A stretch of DNA of 64,000 nucleotides from Phycisphaerae bacterium. Its GTDB lineage: Bacteria > Chloroflexota > Anaerolineae > 4572-78 > J111. Made by a program: the position numbers and the translations under genes. Shown here piece by piece: positions 1 to 7,285 of this stretch (its first letter is position 1; every line of letters begins with the position of its first letter). The stretch lies in the NCBI GenBank assembly GCA_028285035.1, contig JANQQF010000043.1, positions 1-64,000 on the forward strand, in the 5' to 3' direction. The notes under the pieces were generated by a model, which saw only the letters and a program-made list of their open reading frames with translations, did no database searches and was not told the origin of the DNA.

Positions 1-96
1 GTTGAGGTAGTATATCAGGGTGAAGCCCATTGCGGCTAAAACCAACGGTGCCGCATCTATCAACCCGATTATGATTGCATCCGTCAAAAACGACAT
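1..96 (-). CDS. Branched-chain amino acid-type ABC transporter permease (LivH-like), N-terminus only
   Basis: Only the first 32 codons are in the window; the gene runs off the left edge. The peptide starts MSFLTDAIIIGLIDAAPLVL and continues with AAMGFTLIYYLN, which matches the N-terminal pattern of LivH permeases (a short amphipathic start, then a first membrane helix ending in A-x-G-x-T-L-I-Y). LivH proteins form the channel for branched-chain amino acids, amides or aromatic acids with LivM, LivG, LivF and a binding protein. The ATG at 94-96 was chosen because AAGGA at 104-108 lies 7 nt upstream; the in-frame ATG at 100-102 is too close to it. The family call rests on a short stretch and is moderately sure. 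Confidence 0.55.
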   Translation of the reverse strand, partial: MSFLTDAIIIGLIDAAPLVLAAMGFTLIYYLN

Positions 97-103
97 GTTC
101 ATT

Positions 104-145
104 TCCTTGAAAATGATGAGTGAGAAGTGTAGTTCACTCATCATT
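104..145 (-). promoter_or_regulatory. Leader hairpin directly upstream of the LivH ribosome binding site
   Basis: A perfect 12-bp inverted repeat (AATGATGAGTGA at 112-123 and its complement at 134-145, 10-nt loop) ends 3 nt before the AAGGA ribosome binding site of the LivH-like gene. In the transcript this would be a stable stem-loop abutting the Shine-Dalgarno sequence; at DNA level it could equally be an operator. No T-run follows, so it is not a standard terminator. Confidence 0.5.
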
Positions 146-332
146 CATCATTGGCTAAATTTTCATTCTCGACGTCGTCCCTTGGGGGACTTGTCCGAGG
201 TGCCCATTTAAATATTGCCTAATTTGGATAAACCAGAATCAAACAAGTGAGCTGAAAGATTTCTTGCTCATCCCTTCCCCTCATTCCCGGTTAGAGTGTC
301 TAGAATGTGGGAACAAGGGGAAAACGATGAAT

Positions 333-1280
333 TTATTGCTCTGTAAAAACTAGATCCGCTCCATTGAAGGTGGTCACCTGAGCCACCATCAGCCCATCCT
401 CGGTAACGTAAGCGTCAGAGCCACGATAAGGTTCGGCCAGGAAGGGCGCATCGGCCACCCACTGCACATTTAGAACACCGGCAGCTTCAAAGCGAGATTC
501 TTCGGTAAAGGTTATGCCACACAGACCACCTTCTTCCGGCGGTTTCACAAACCCAGCAAATAAGTCACCAACGGCTTGCCGACCTTGAAAAAGAACGCCG
601 TCTGGTAGGTGGATCTCGACTTGATCAGGGTATTGGGCCATCAACCCTTCCCAATCACACGCATTGAGGACACGGATGTGCTCTTCGTAAACATCAACAG
701 GCGTTGCTTCACGAACTAATTCAGCCGAGACCTCACCTGTATCAGGGTTAACGATTGTACTCGCGGCGTCGTATTCACCTTTGAAGACCAAATCGGCCCC
801 GTTGAAGGTTGTCACCTGGGCCACCATCAAACCATCCTCGGTAACGTAAGCATCAGAGCCACGATAAGGACGAGCTAAAAATGGGGCATCTGCCACCCAT
901 TGCACATTTAGGGTTGTACCAACGGTGAAGCGGTTCTCTTCGACAAAGGTCATCCCACACAAGCCGCCGTCTTCAAAGGATTGAACAAATCCAGCAAACA
1001 AGTCACCCACATCCTCTCGGCCTGCTACAACGACACCGTCGGGTAAATGAATCTCAATCTCATCGGGGTACTGGGCCATCAAACGCTCCCAGTCGCAGGC
1101 ATTTAAGGCCAAAATGTGTTCGTTGTAGACTTCCCAGGGGGTGTTTTGACGAACAAGCTCATCTGATACTTCGTTGTTTGGATTAGTCACGGTTGTAACG
1201 CCACCTTGAGCTAAGGCAACGGCGGCAACACCAACCAGCAAAATAGATAAAACGAAACTAATAATTAATACTTTTTTCAT
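333..1280 (-). CDS. Secreted protein with two tandem SnoaL/NTF2-like domains
   Basis: This 315-residue protein has an N-terminal signal peptide (MKK, hydrophobic residues to about 23, then A-L-A-Q-G). The rest is an internal duplication: residues about 32-163 and 167-315 are very similar, each carrying V-Y-x-E-H-I-x-x-L-N-A-C-D-W-E, a Y-P-D-x-x-E-I-H-L-P-D-G strand and a shared end V-A-Q-V-T-T-F-N-G-A-D-L-V-F. Length and strand pattern of each unit fit the SnoaL-like/nuclear transport factor 2 fold (cone-shaped small-molecule pocket). Two Cys per unit could form disulfides outside the cell. No enzyme activity can be named. It stands alone, more than 230 bp from its neighbours on both sides. 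Confidence 0.75.
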   Translation of the reverse strand: MKKVLIISFVLSILLVGVAAVALAQGGVTTVTNPNNEVSDELVRQNTPWEVYNEHILALNACDWERLMAQYPDEIEIHLPDGVVVAGREDVGDLFAGFVQSFEDGGLCGMTFVEENRFTVGTTLNVQWVADAPFLARPYRGSDAYVTEDGLMVAQVTTFNGADLVFKGEYDAASTIVNPDTGEVSAELVREATPVDVYEEHIRVLNACDWEGLMAQYPDQVEIHLPDGVLFQGRQAVGDLFAGFVKPPEEGGLCGITFTEESRFEAAGVLNVQWVADAPFLAEPYRGSDAYVTEDGLMVAQVTTFNGADLVFTEQ

Positions 1281-1449
1281 TGTTAGATTTCTCCTTCAGA
1301 TTTGTCATTGCTATTTTTTAATCGCGGGGAGTCTATTTTGATCGCATTCTGGAACAATCTTGGTACATTCCAATATCTTTCAAGTTCCCCACCCCCGCCC
1401 GCCCTCTTGTAGTCTTTGTTTGATTTTGCCTCCTCTCCTTGAGTTACCA

Positions 1450-1709
1450 TTAATTGAGGTGCGACAACTTCTTCCCCATTTTTTGGGGTCGTCGGATGAA
1501 ACGCGTAGTAAATGAACTGGCAAATGTGGTTAAAATCATAAAGAAGGTCGCCCCGATGAATGCGCCTTCAAAAACGTAGCCCAAAGTAAATCCACAAAGC
1601 GATGATGATCGCAATGAGGACAAAAATTAATGAGCAGCCACTGTCTACAATAAAAAAACAGGGCAGCTAGGGGTAAACTGTTAAGGGTGACCACTAAAAA
1701 TTGGGGCAT
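1450..1709 (-). pseudogene. Small membrane protein gene interrupted by two +1 frameshifts in homopolymer runs
   Basis: From the ATG at 1707-1709 the frame reads MPQFLVVTLNSLPLAALFF, then breaks at a run of seven A (+ strand, about 1652-1658). Removing one base continues as IVDSGCSLIFVLIAIIIALW and IYFGLRF to a second break at a run of five A near 1570. Removing one base there restores EGAFIGATFFMILTTFASSF and a basic tail (T-T-R-F-I-R-R-P-Q-K-M-G-K-K-L-S-H-L-N) to a TAA at 1450-1452. The repaired product is 85 residues with two or three hydrophobic segments and a basic C-terminus. Both breaks need the same correction (one base too many in a homopolymer), so this is either a decayed gene or a sequencing error. 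No clear Shine-Dalgarno sequence and no recognised family. Confidence 0.5.
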
Positions 1710-1866
1710 ACACGTATCCGCTTCTTTGAAGGCACAAAATGTTACTTCAACTTTGAAATAAAATGAGTAGGGTTTTACCGGAGATTGCTTGGAGTGGATA
1801 TGTGGCAAGAAAGATCTAAGCTGTTTTCTTACCCTAAATCTGAGTACTCCTGTCGGTTGGCAAAAG

Positions 1867-2036
1867 TAGGCAACAAGGGGTAGTTATGTTATATTTAAAC
1901 ATAACAAGGGACCCTACTCAGGGATGATGAATGAAACGCTCCGTATTTTGCAGGTCTTGGCGGGCCGTAAATACAGAGTTGTCTACCTTGTTGCCTTAGA
2001 CGCTGGGGTAGTTACCGCTACCATGGCGTCTTTTTT
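1867..2036 (+). ncRNA. Candidate structured RNA (multi-stem element followed by an intrinsic terminator), or a MITE-like palindromic repeat
   Basis: This 170-bp stretch sits between minus-strand genes but its signals point to the plus strand. A long closing helix pairs 1867-1883 (core GGCAACAAGG) with 1983-1998 (core CCTTGTTGCC). Inside are a perfect hairpin (GTTATGTT 1883-1890 / AACATAAC 1898-1905), a short one (CCCT 1912-1915 / AGGG 1920-1923) and a 10-bp stem with one G-U pair (1939-1948 / 1969-1978). A GC-rich hairpin with a T6 tail follows directly at 1999-2036. That layout resembles an independent small RNA or cis-element. I match it to no known RNA class, and no convincing plus-strand promoter was found. 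A miniature transposable element with about 17-bp terminal repeats is the main alternative; no target duplication is obvious. Confidence 0.4.
1999..2036 (+). terminator. Intrinsic terminator, plus strand
   Basis: GACGC (1999-2003) pairs with GCGTC (2026-2030), extended inward by G-T pairs and GGTAG/CTACC around a short loop, and is followed by TTTTTT (2031-2036). There is no T-run in the minus direction. No plus-strand protein gene lies upstream, so it most likely ends the structured transcript proposed at 1867-2036; the minus-strand gene ending at 2083 is not served by it. Confidence 0.6.
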
Positions 2037-2082
2037 ATACATTTTGTATTGCTCCGAAATCACCTCTTTTTTGCTAATGTTA

Positions 2083-2823
2083 CTACTCTAATTTTGGCCG
2101 CGATGTGACATCTGCCTGATAGTAAACCTGCTCATTTGTGACCGTAATTACATCAACATACGGCATCTTGTGACCGATGTCAGACCCAAATGCCAACCTC
2201 AAATAGGCTCTAAGATTACCGGAATGAGTCACCGCCACATGACGCTGTGGCGATTCTGCCACAACGGGGCTGTCAAATCGATTTTCCACAAAAGCCAGTG
2301 TACGTTGGTTAACCGCCTTCACCGATTCGGCACCGGGGCCGGAATAATCAAGCCAGTACGCCATAGCATCATCTGCTGTGTGCCACAAATTGTAAAGGAA
2401 ATCAGCACAGGCTTGAGCATCGGCGGGCGCGTTCTGCTGACTTTGCCAGCGTGCCGCATCGAGCAGAGGGTACATCAGATCATAATGTAAGCCGTCCAGA
2501 ATACATTGGCAGTTTTCCAGAATATCTTCGACGGCAATAGTTGGCCGAATTGTAACCTCAATATTTTTCTCGGCTAGGGCTGTTTGTAGGCCCGCTTGCA
2601 CCAGTGCCGCCGTTTGTCGGGCGCGGCGGGCAGGGCCGCTGTAGAAGCTGATGGTTTCACCGGAAATAACAGTTTCGGCCAGCTCCCGACCCCTGGCAAT
2701 TGCTTCTTCTCGGCCTTGTGGGGTGAGGTAGTGATCCATCGCGTAATCAGGGATGCGGCCATGCCGAACCAGATTGATAATTGGAAACATATCCCGGCTT
2801 GTTTTTGGTAAATTTAGATTCAT
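2083..2823 (-). CDS. Histidine phosphatase superfamily protein
   Basis: The 246-residue product carries the R-H-G signature of the phosphoglycerate mutase/histidine phosphatase superfamily near its start (I-I-N-L-V-R-H-G, His at about residue 21), then L-T-P-Q-G-R-E-E-A, Y-S-G-P-A-R-R-A-R-Q-T-A and V-A-V-T-H-S-G-N-L-R-A-Y (second active-site His). These enzymes transfer or remove phosphate through a phosphohistidine; the substrate is unknown. The ATG at 2821-2823 is preferred; a longer frame to 2919 would overlap the upstream gene by 41 bp. The GGAGG at about 2854 is far from this ATG, and a perfect hairpin (CGGACT 2837-2842 / AGTCCG 2845-2850) lies between and would bring it closer. Last gene of the large cluster; a phosphatase here fits the phosphotransferase at its head. 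Confidence 0.8.
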   Translation of the reverse strand: MNLNLPKTSRDMFPIINLVRHGRIPDYAMDHYLTPQGREEAIARGRELAETVISGETISFYSGPARRARQTAALVQAGLQTALAEKNIEVTIRPTIAVEDILENCQCILDGLHYDLMYPLLDAARWQSQQNAPADAQACADFLYNLWHTADDAMAYWLDYSGPGAESVKAVNQRTLAFVENRFDSPVVAESPQRHVAVTHSGNLRAYLRLAFGSDIGHKMPYVDVITVTNEQVYYQADVTSRPKLE

Positions 2824-2878
2824 CGTCAAGAATTCGCGGACTTCAGTCCGACCTCCAATTTGCGAATAGAGGCTAATG

Positions 2879-3562
2879 TTATCGGGCTTGCTCCAAAACA
2901 TAGATTTGGAGCGACCCATTATTTGGCAACGTGTCTGCCGTAAAAGTTACCTCTGAGCCTTTAACCCAAGTAACTCGTTCTTTAGGATAGCGGGAGGTGA
3001 AGGTTGTCACCGGTTCAACATCTAATACACCACGTTCATGCCAGTAGTGCATCGGGATAACAACTTTAGGCCGAATGGCCTCTATGGCCGTATCCAAATC
3101 ATCCAAAGCGATGGTAGCGTGTTCCCCGGTCAGGGCCAGCATCAAGTCAACTTGATCAATCAACGGGGCCAACTGCTCATCAGTAAATGGATTACCTATG
3201 TCACCCAAGTGCAACACCCGGATGCCGTCCAGAGTGAAGGTATACATGGCGTTATCCATCGGCGGGCGACCAAATTCGTAGGTTAGATTTTCCATGACTG
3301 GAATTGTTTTGATGTACAATCCCTTCACTGATATTCCCTCCGGCGGAACCTCTGGGGCTGTTACCACCTTCGGATTGCCGGTGATATGACTGGGGTCGTT
3401 ATGAAAGCGGTCATCAGATGAGCTGCGAATAACGATGTCGGCGGGTTCATTAATTGGGTCAAACCCAGCTCCTTTGGGGCCTGGCATATAGGGGTCGGAT
3501 ACAACCGTCAAGCCATTACCTTCAAATCGAAAACAGGCATGGGCATAGAATTTAACTTTCAT
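2879..3562 (-). CDS. MBL-fold metal-dependent hydrolase (UlaG-like)
   Basis: The 227-residue protein has the compact form of the metallo-beta-lactamase fold seen in UlaG and related lactonases/hydrolases. It begins M-K-V-K-F-Y-A-H-A-C-F-R-F (metal-region His at residue 8), has S-D-P-Y in place of the longer H-x-H-x-D-H motif, then V-L-H-L-G-D-I-G and V-V-I-P-M-H-Y-W near the end as later metal ligands. Such proteins cleave lactones, phosphoesters or similar bonds in the cytoplasm; there is no signal peptide. It starts 8 bp after the E2 gene, so it is cotranscribed with the 2-oxoacid dehydrogenase genes. Substrate not assignable. Confidence 0.8.
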   Translation of the reverse strand: MKVKFYAHACFRFEGNGLTVVSDPYMPGPKGAGFDPINEPADIVIRSSSDDRFHNDPSHITGNPKVVTAPEVPPEGISVKGLYIKTIPVMENLTYEFGRPPMDNAMYTFTLDGIRVLHLGDIGNPFTDEQLAPLIDQVDLMLALTGEHATIALDDLDTAIEAIRPKVVIPMHYWHERGVLDVEPVTTFTSRYPKERVTWVKGSEVTFTADTLPNNGSLQIYVLEQAR

Positions 3563-3570
3563 TTTACATT

Positions 3571-4902
3571 CTACTCCAGTACGGCTAATGGGTCTTCAAT
3601 AAACTGAACCAGCGTTTGTAAAAAACGTGCGCCTCTGGCCCCATCTATCACGCGATGATCACAAGAGAGAGTCATCTTCATCATCGGTTGGACCGTTGGT
3701 TGACCGTCAATCGGGACAACTTTGTCGCCAATCCGGCCCAAGGCTAAAATAGCGGCCTGGGGTGGATTGACAATGGCATTAAAGCTATCAACCCCGAACA
3801 TACCTAAATTACTGATGGTAAAGGTGCCGTGGCTCATATCATCCAGTGACAATTTATTGGCTTGGGCACGGTCAACAACCTCTTTACGGCGGGCAGCCAA
3901 ATCGTTTAACCCCATTTTGTCGGCTTGATGAATAACGGGCACCAACAACCCCTCCTCAACCGCCACGGCCAAACCGATATTGATGTCTTCATTGGCAAAG
4001 ATCGTGCCATCAACCCATCTGGCATTAAGCCGAAGATGTTTACACAAAGCCAAAGCCACCACTTTTACGAGTAAATCGGTGAAGGTGAGTTTCTCAGCAA
4101 GCCGCTTTTGGGCACTGGCTCGCCACAGCTTCAATTGGCTGGCGTTTGCCTCGGCCTCCAAATAAAAATGAGGCACTGTCTGCCAGCTTTCGGTCAGGCG
4201 TTGCGCCATTACCTGCCACATTCGACCCATTGGCAAGGCTTCTGGGGTAAGAGCTGGTGTTGGAGAAGGCTCTGCCGCTCTCATTTTCGCCTTATCGATT
4301 GTGTCTAATACATTGGCGGCCAAAATGGCACCCTCAGGCCCACTGCCATTGATTGTTGTCAGATCCAAATTCTGCTCACGGGCCAGCCGCCGCGCTTTGG
4401 GCGATGCCAAAGTACGTCCGTTCGTTAGGGATACAGCCTCCTTTTGTTGTAGATGGGCCAAAATATCATCTTTTTGAATCCGGCTTCCGACCGGGTTGAC
4501 TTGCCCCAAATCAATATTATGCTCGGCAGCAATACGGGCCGCGACCGGGCTAACCGGCAGACCATCCCGACCCGCCAAATCTGTTGCCGTCTCCGCTGAT
4601 GCTGCGGCGGTTGGCGGTGGTGGGGTAGCAACGGAGGAGACCACTCGTTCCGCCACGGTTTCTCCAGGAGCCAAAATCAATGCGATAACCTGGCCCACCG
4701 GAATTTCATCACCAGGGTGGGCCGTGATGTTGGCCAGGATACCAGCAGCGGATGCTTCAATTTCAACCGTCGCTTTATCGGTTTCAATTTCCATCAATGG
4801 CTCACCCTTAGTAACTTCATCTCCCTCAGATTTAAACCACTGTAGCAAAATACCGGTTTCCTGGGCCATACCCAGGGCAGGCATAATCACGTCTTTTGGC
4901 AA
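3571..4902 (-). CDS. 2-oxoacid dehydrogenase E2 component (dihydrolipoamide acyltransferase)
   Basis: The 443-residue protein is the acyl-transferring core of a pyruvate/acetoin-type dehydrogenase. An N-terminal lipoyl domain (to about residue 78) holds the lipoylated Lys43 in E-T-D-K-A. Two peripheral-subunit-binding domains follow (V-S-P-V-A-A-R-I-A-A-E and A-S-P-K-A-R-R-L-A-R-E), then the catalytic domain with D-H-R-V-I-D-G (His about 416). The start is a TTG at 4900-4902, 7 nt after AGGAG; the protein then begins like its homologues (M-P-K-D-V-I-M-P-A-L-G-M). An upstream in-frame TTG at 4906-4908 touches the ribosome binding site. A repeat-rich 390-bp gap separates it from E1 beta. No E3 gene is present here. 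Acetoin-type and pyruvate-type cannot be told apart. Confidence 0.93.
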   Translation of the reverse strand: MPKDVIMPALGMAQETGILLQWFKSEGDEVTKGEPLMEIETDKATVEIEASAAGILANITAHPGDEIPVGQVIALILAPGETVAERVVSSVATPPPPTAAASAETATDLAGRDGLPVSPVAARIAAEHNIDLGQVNPVGSRIQKDDILAHLQQKEAVSLTNGRTLASPKARRLAREQNLDLTTINGSGPEGAILAANVLDTIDKAKMRAAEPSPTPALTPEALPMGRMWQVMAQRLTESWQTVPHFYLEAEANASQLKLWRASAQKRLAEKLTFTDLLVKVVALALCKHLRLNARWVDGTIFANEDINIGLAVAVEEGLLVPVIHQADKMGLNDLAARRKEVVDRAQANKLSLDDMSHGTFTISNLGMFGVDSFNAIVNPPQAAILALGRIGDKVVPIDGQPTVQPMMKMTLSCDHRVIDGARGARFLQTLVQFIEDPLAVLE

Positions 4903-4935
4903 AATCAATCTCCTGTCAACAACAATGATAAATTA

Positions 4936-5294
4936 AGGCTTTTCCAAGAAATAAATTGATCAAAATATATTAAAACCTTAAGTCCTTTAGGGTTAGGCTT
5001 TTCCAAGAAATAAATTGTCCAAACTATATAAAATTACAACACCTTTATCTTTAAGCTAATACTCGTCAGAAAAGCTTTAAAGCCAGTCTAGAAATATTTG
5101 GATTATGCTCAAGGTGTTCCATTCCATCTAGCGTTTGGTTAATTATTTTTCTGGTCTGGCCTTAATCAAACGATCGTTAGAAAAGGGCTTTTGTTTTCCA
5201 AAAGCTTTAAAGCCGTGCTAAGGTCGTCTGATACATTGATATACGCTTTTACAAATGTTATCTATTGGTTATTTATTTTTCTGGAACGGCCTAA
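4936..5294. repeat. Degenerate tandem repeats between the E1-beta and E2 genes
   Basis: This AT-rich stretch without a gene holds three pairs of direct repeats. A perfect 23-bp unit (AGGCTTTTCCAAGAAATAAA plus TTG) occurs at 4936-4958 and 4995-5017. AAAAGCTTTAAAGCC occurs near 5073 and again near 5200. GGTTA(A/T)TTATTTTTCTGG followed by GGCCT occurs at 5137-5162 and 5267-5292, and the last copy covers the E1-beta stop codon. The spacings (59 bp, and about 130 bp for the other two pairs) suggest two rounds of local tandem duplication followed by decay. No promoter, terminator or open frame is convincing inside. Confidence 0.65.
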
Positions 5295-6289
5295 CTGCGT
5301 CCGCACAGAGTTTTCGCCATGGTTGAAACGGCTTCGGCGGTTGGTATAGTTAAATCTTCTAACGCAGGTGAAAATGGAACGGGAACGTCCATTGCCCCCA
5401 TACGTTTGACCGGTGCATCAAGATAATAAAATGCACCATCGGCAATAATTGAGGCGATTTCCGCCGTTACCCCAAAGCTTTGGTGGCCTTCATCAATGAC
5501 AATGGTTCGGCTTGTCTTTTTGGCTGACTCGACCAAGGTTTCTGTATCGAGGGGAGTCATCGTCCGAGGGTCAATCACTTCGGCCTCAATTCCGATTCCA
5601 GCCAATATGTCAGCCGCTTCCAGGGCCACCTGCACCATACTACTGGTTCCCACCAGCGTAATATCTTCCCCTTTGCGCTTGATATCGGCGACACCAAACG
5701 GAATAGTATAATCTTCTTCAGGCACCGGGCCTTTGAGTTGAAACAACATCTTGTCTTCAAATGTGACCACCGGATTATTGTCTCGGATAGCCGTTTTCAT
5801 GAGTCCTTTGGCATCGTAGGGCGTCGAGGGAACAGTGACTTTCAAGCCGGGAATATGGCTCAACCAGGCGTGAAGCGATTGCGAGTGTTGGGCCGCAGAA
5901 CGGCGGCTGGCCCCCATTGTCGTACGGAATACCATTGGTACCTTGAGTTTGCCCCCCGACATGTAGTGAGTTTTAGCCGCTTGGTTGACCATTTGGTCCA
6001 TGGTTAGCGTAATAAAATCACCAAACATAATATCAACGATGGGGCGCATGCCTGTCATCGCTGCCCCAACCCCTAGCCCGGCAATTCCTGCCTCAGAGAT
6101 GGGCGAATCGATGATACGCTCCGGGCCAAACTCATCAACCAGGCCGCTTAAAACTTTGAAGGTCGTGCCTGCCTCAGCGACATCTTCCCCGATGATGAAA
6201 ACCGTTGGATCGCGGCGTAGTTCTTCGGCAATCGCTTCTTTAATGGCCTGCCCAAAGGTGATTTCTCGAACATTTTCAGGCGTAGACAT
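5291..6289 (-). CDS. 2-oxoacid dehydrogenase E1 component, beta subunit
   Basis: The 332-residue product matches the beta subunit of heterotetrameric E1 (pyruvate, acetoin or branched-chain type). Seen are R-E-I-T-F-G-Q-A-I-K-E-A-I near the start, I-G-E-D-V-A-E-A-G-T-T-F-K-V (TPP-binding Glu region), D-S-P-I-S-E-A-G-I-A-G-L-G-V-G-A-A and the C-terminal V-I-D-P-R-T-M-T-P-L-D-T-E-T. With E1 alpha it binds thiamine diphosphate, decarboxylates the 2-oxoacid and reductively acylates the lipoyl group of E2. The start at 6289 overlaps the E1-alpha end by 14 bp (translational coupling); a longer frame upstream encodes sequence unlike the family. Confidence 0.93.
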   Translation of the reverse strand: MSTPENVREITFGQAIKEAIAEELRRDPTVFIIGEDVAEAGTTFKVLSGLVDEFGPERIIDSPISEAGIAGLGVGAAMTGMRPIVDIMFGDFITLTMDQMVNQAAKTHYMSGGKLKVPMVFRTTMGASRRSAAQHSQSLHAWLSHIPGLKVTVPSTPYDAKGLMKTAIRDNNPVVTFEDKMLFQLKGPVPEEDYTIPFGVADIKRKGEDITLVGTSSMVQVALEAADILAGIGIEAEVIDPRTMTPLDTETLVESAKKTSRTIVIDEGHQSFGVTAEIASIIADGAFYYLDAPVKRMGAMDVPVPFSPALEDLTIPTAEAVSTMAKTLCGRS

Positions 6290-7271
6290 GCTGGTCGACC
6301 TCGCTTTTGTCAGGATACGGGGCATTGAGGGCAAATTTAACAGCAGCATCAATTTCCTCAACCACTTCTTTTTGAATCTGTTCAAACAAGACGGCTTCGG
6401 CTAGGTTCTGCTCAATCAGCCAGTCAGCCAGCATTTTAAGTGGGTCTTTTTCCGTTTTCCAGTGGTTTTCTTCATCCTTTGAGCGATAGTAACTACGATC
6501 AATATCACCAACGTGATGTCCGTGAAAACGATACGTGTGACACAATAGGAAGGCCGGTCCTTCACCGGCTCTAGCTCGGGCCACCAACTCGCTCATGGTA
6601 CGATGAACAGCGCGAACATCTTGTCCATCAACCTCTACTGTGTGGATGCCAAATGCTTCGGCCCTAGCGGTCATACTGCCGGCGGTAGTTTCAGAGTGAT
6701 GGGTATATTCGTTGTAAAGGTTATTCTCGCACACATAAATAATTGGGTAGTTCCAGAGTTGGGCCATATTCATCACTTCGTACAACAACCCTTGACCCAA
6801 CGCGCCCTCGCCAAAAAAGCAGACGGCCACTTGGTCAGTTTTGCGCATTTTGATGGACATAGCCGCTCCGGTGGCAATTCCGGCGCTCCCACCGACAATA
6901 GCGTTCGCTCCCAAATTGCCGCGTTCCTGATCGGCAATGTGCATAGAGCCGCCCTTGCCCCGACAAAATCCTGCTTCTTTACCGAGGAGTTCGGCAAACA
7001 TCTGGTCAACCACAGCGCCTTTGGCTAAACAGTGGCCGTGGCCGCGATGGGTGCTGGTAATGTAATCGTCCTGGCGAAGGGCTTCACACACCCCAACCGC
7101 CACCGCTTCTTCGCCGATATAAAGGTGGGTCAGCCCCGGCATTTTGGCACTGAGATATAATTCATTGGCTTGCTCCTCAAAGGAGCGGATTTTGCACATC
7201 TGTTGGTATATGTGGAGCCACTGTTCTACATCAGTCGTTTCTAATGTTTCATCTTCTACTGTAGTTGCCAT
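6276..7271 (-). CDS. 2-oxoacid dehydrogenase E1 component, alpha subunit
   Basis: This 331-residue protein is the thiamine diphosphate-binding alpha chain. The TPP motif is complete: G-E-G-A-L-G-Q-G at about 154-161 and C-E-N-N at about 181-184. Family marks T-H-R-G-H-G-H-C-L-A-K-G and the phosphorylation-loop-like Y-R-F-H-G-H-H-V-G-D are present. Overall it resembles acetoin and pyruvate dehydrogenase E1 alpha, roughly the usual 320-360 residues. AAGGA lies 5 nt before the ATG. It follows an SDR gene by 14 bp and overlaps E1 beta, so alpha and beta are made together. The oxoacid or acetoin substrate is presumably the product of upstream steps of this cluster. Confidence 0.93.
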   Translation of the reverse strand: MATTVEDETLETTDVEQWLHIYQQMCKIRSFEEQANELYLSAKMPGLTHLYIGEEAVAVGVCEALRQDDYITSTHRGHGHCLAKGAVVDQMFAELLGKEAGFCRGKGGSMHIADQERGNLGANAIVGGSAGIATGAAMSIKMRKTDQVAVCFFGEGALGQGLLYEVMNMAQLWNYPIIYVCENNLYNEYTHHSETTAGSMTARAEAFGIHTVEVDGQDVRAVHRTMSELVARARAGEGPAFLLCHTYRFHGHHVGDIDRSYYRSKDEENHWKTEKDPLKMLADWLIEQNLAEAVLFEQIQKEVVEEIDAAVKFALNAPYPDKSEVDQHVYA

Positions 7272-7285
7272 TCTTTTTCCTTATT

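Noticed and set aside
1536..1808. A 90-codon open frame on the minus strand
   Set aside because: Only its middle part looks protein-like; that part is better explained as the first segment of the frameshifted small membrane gene at 1450-1709.
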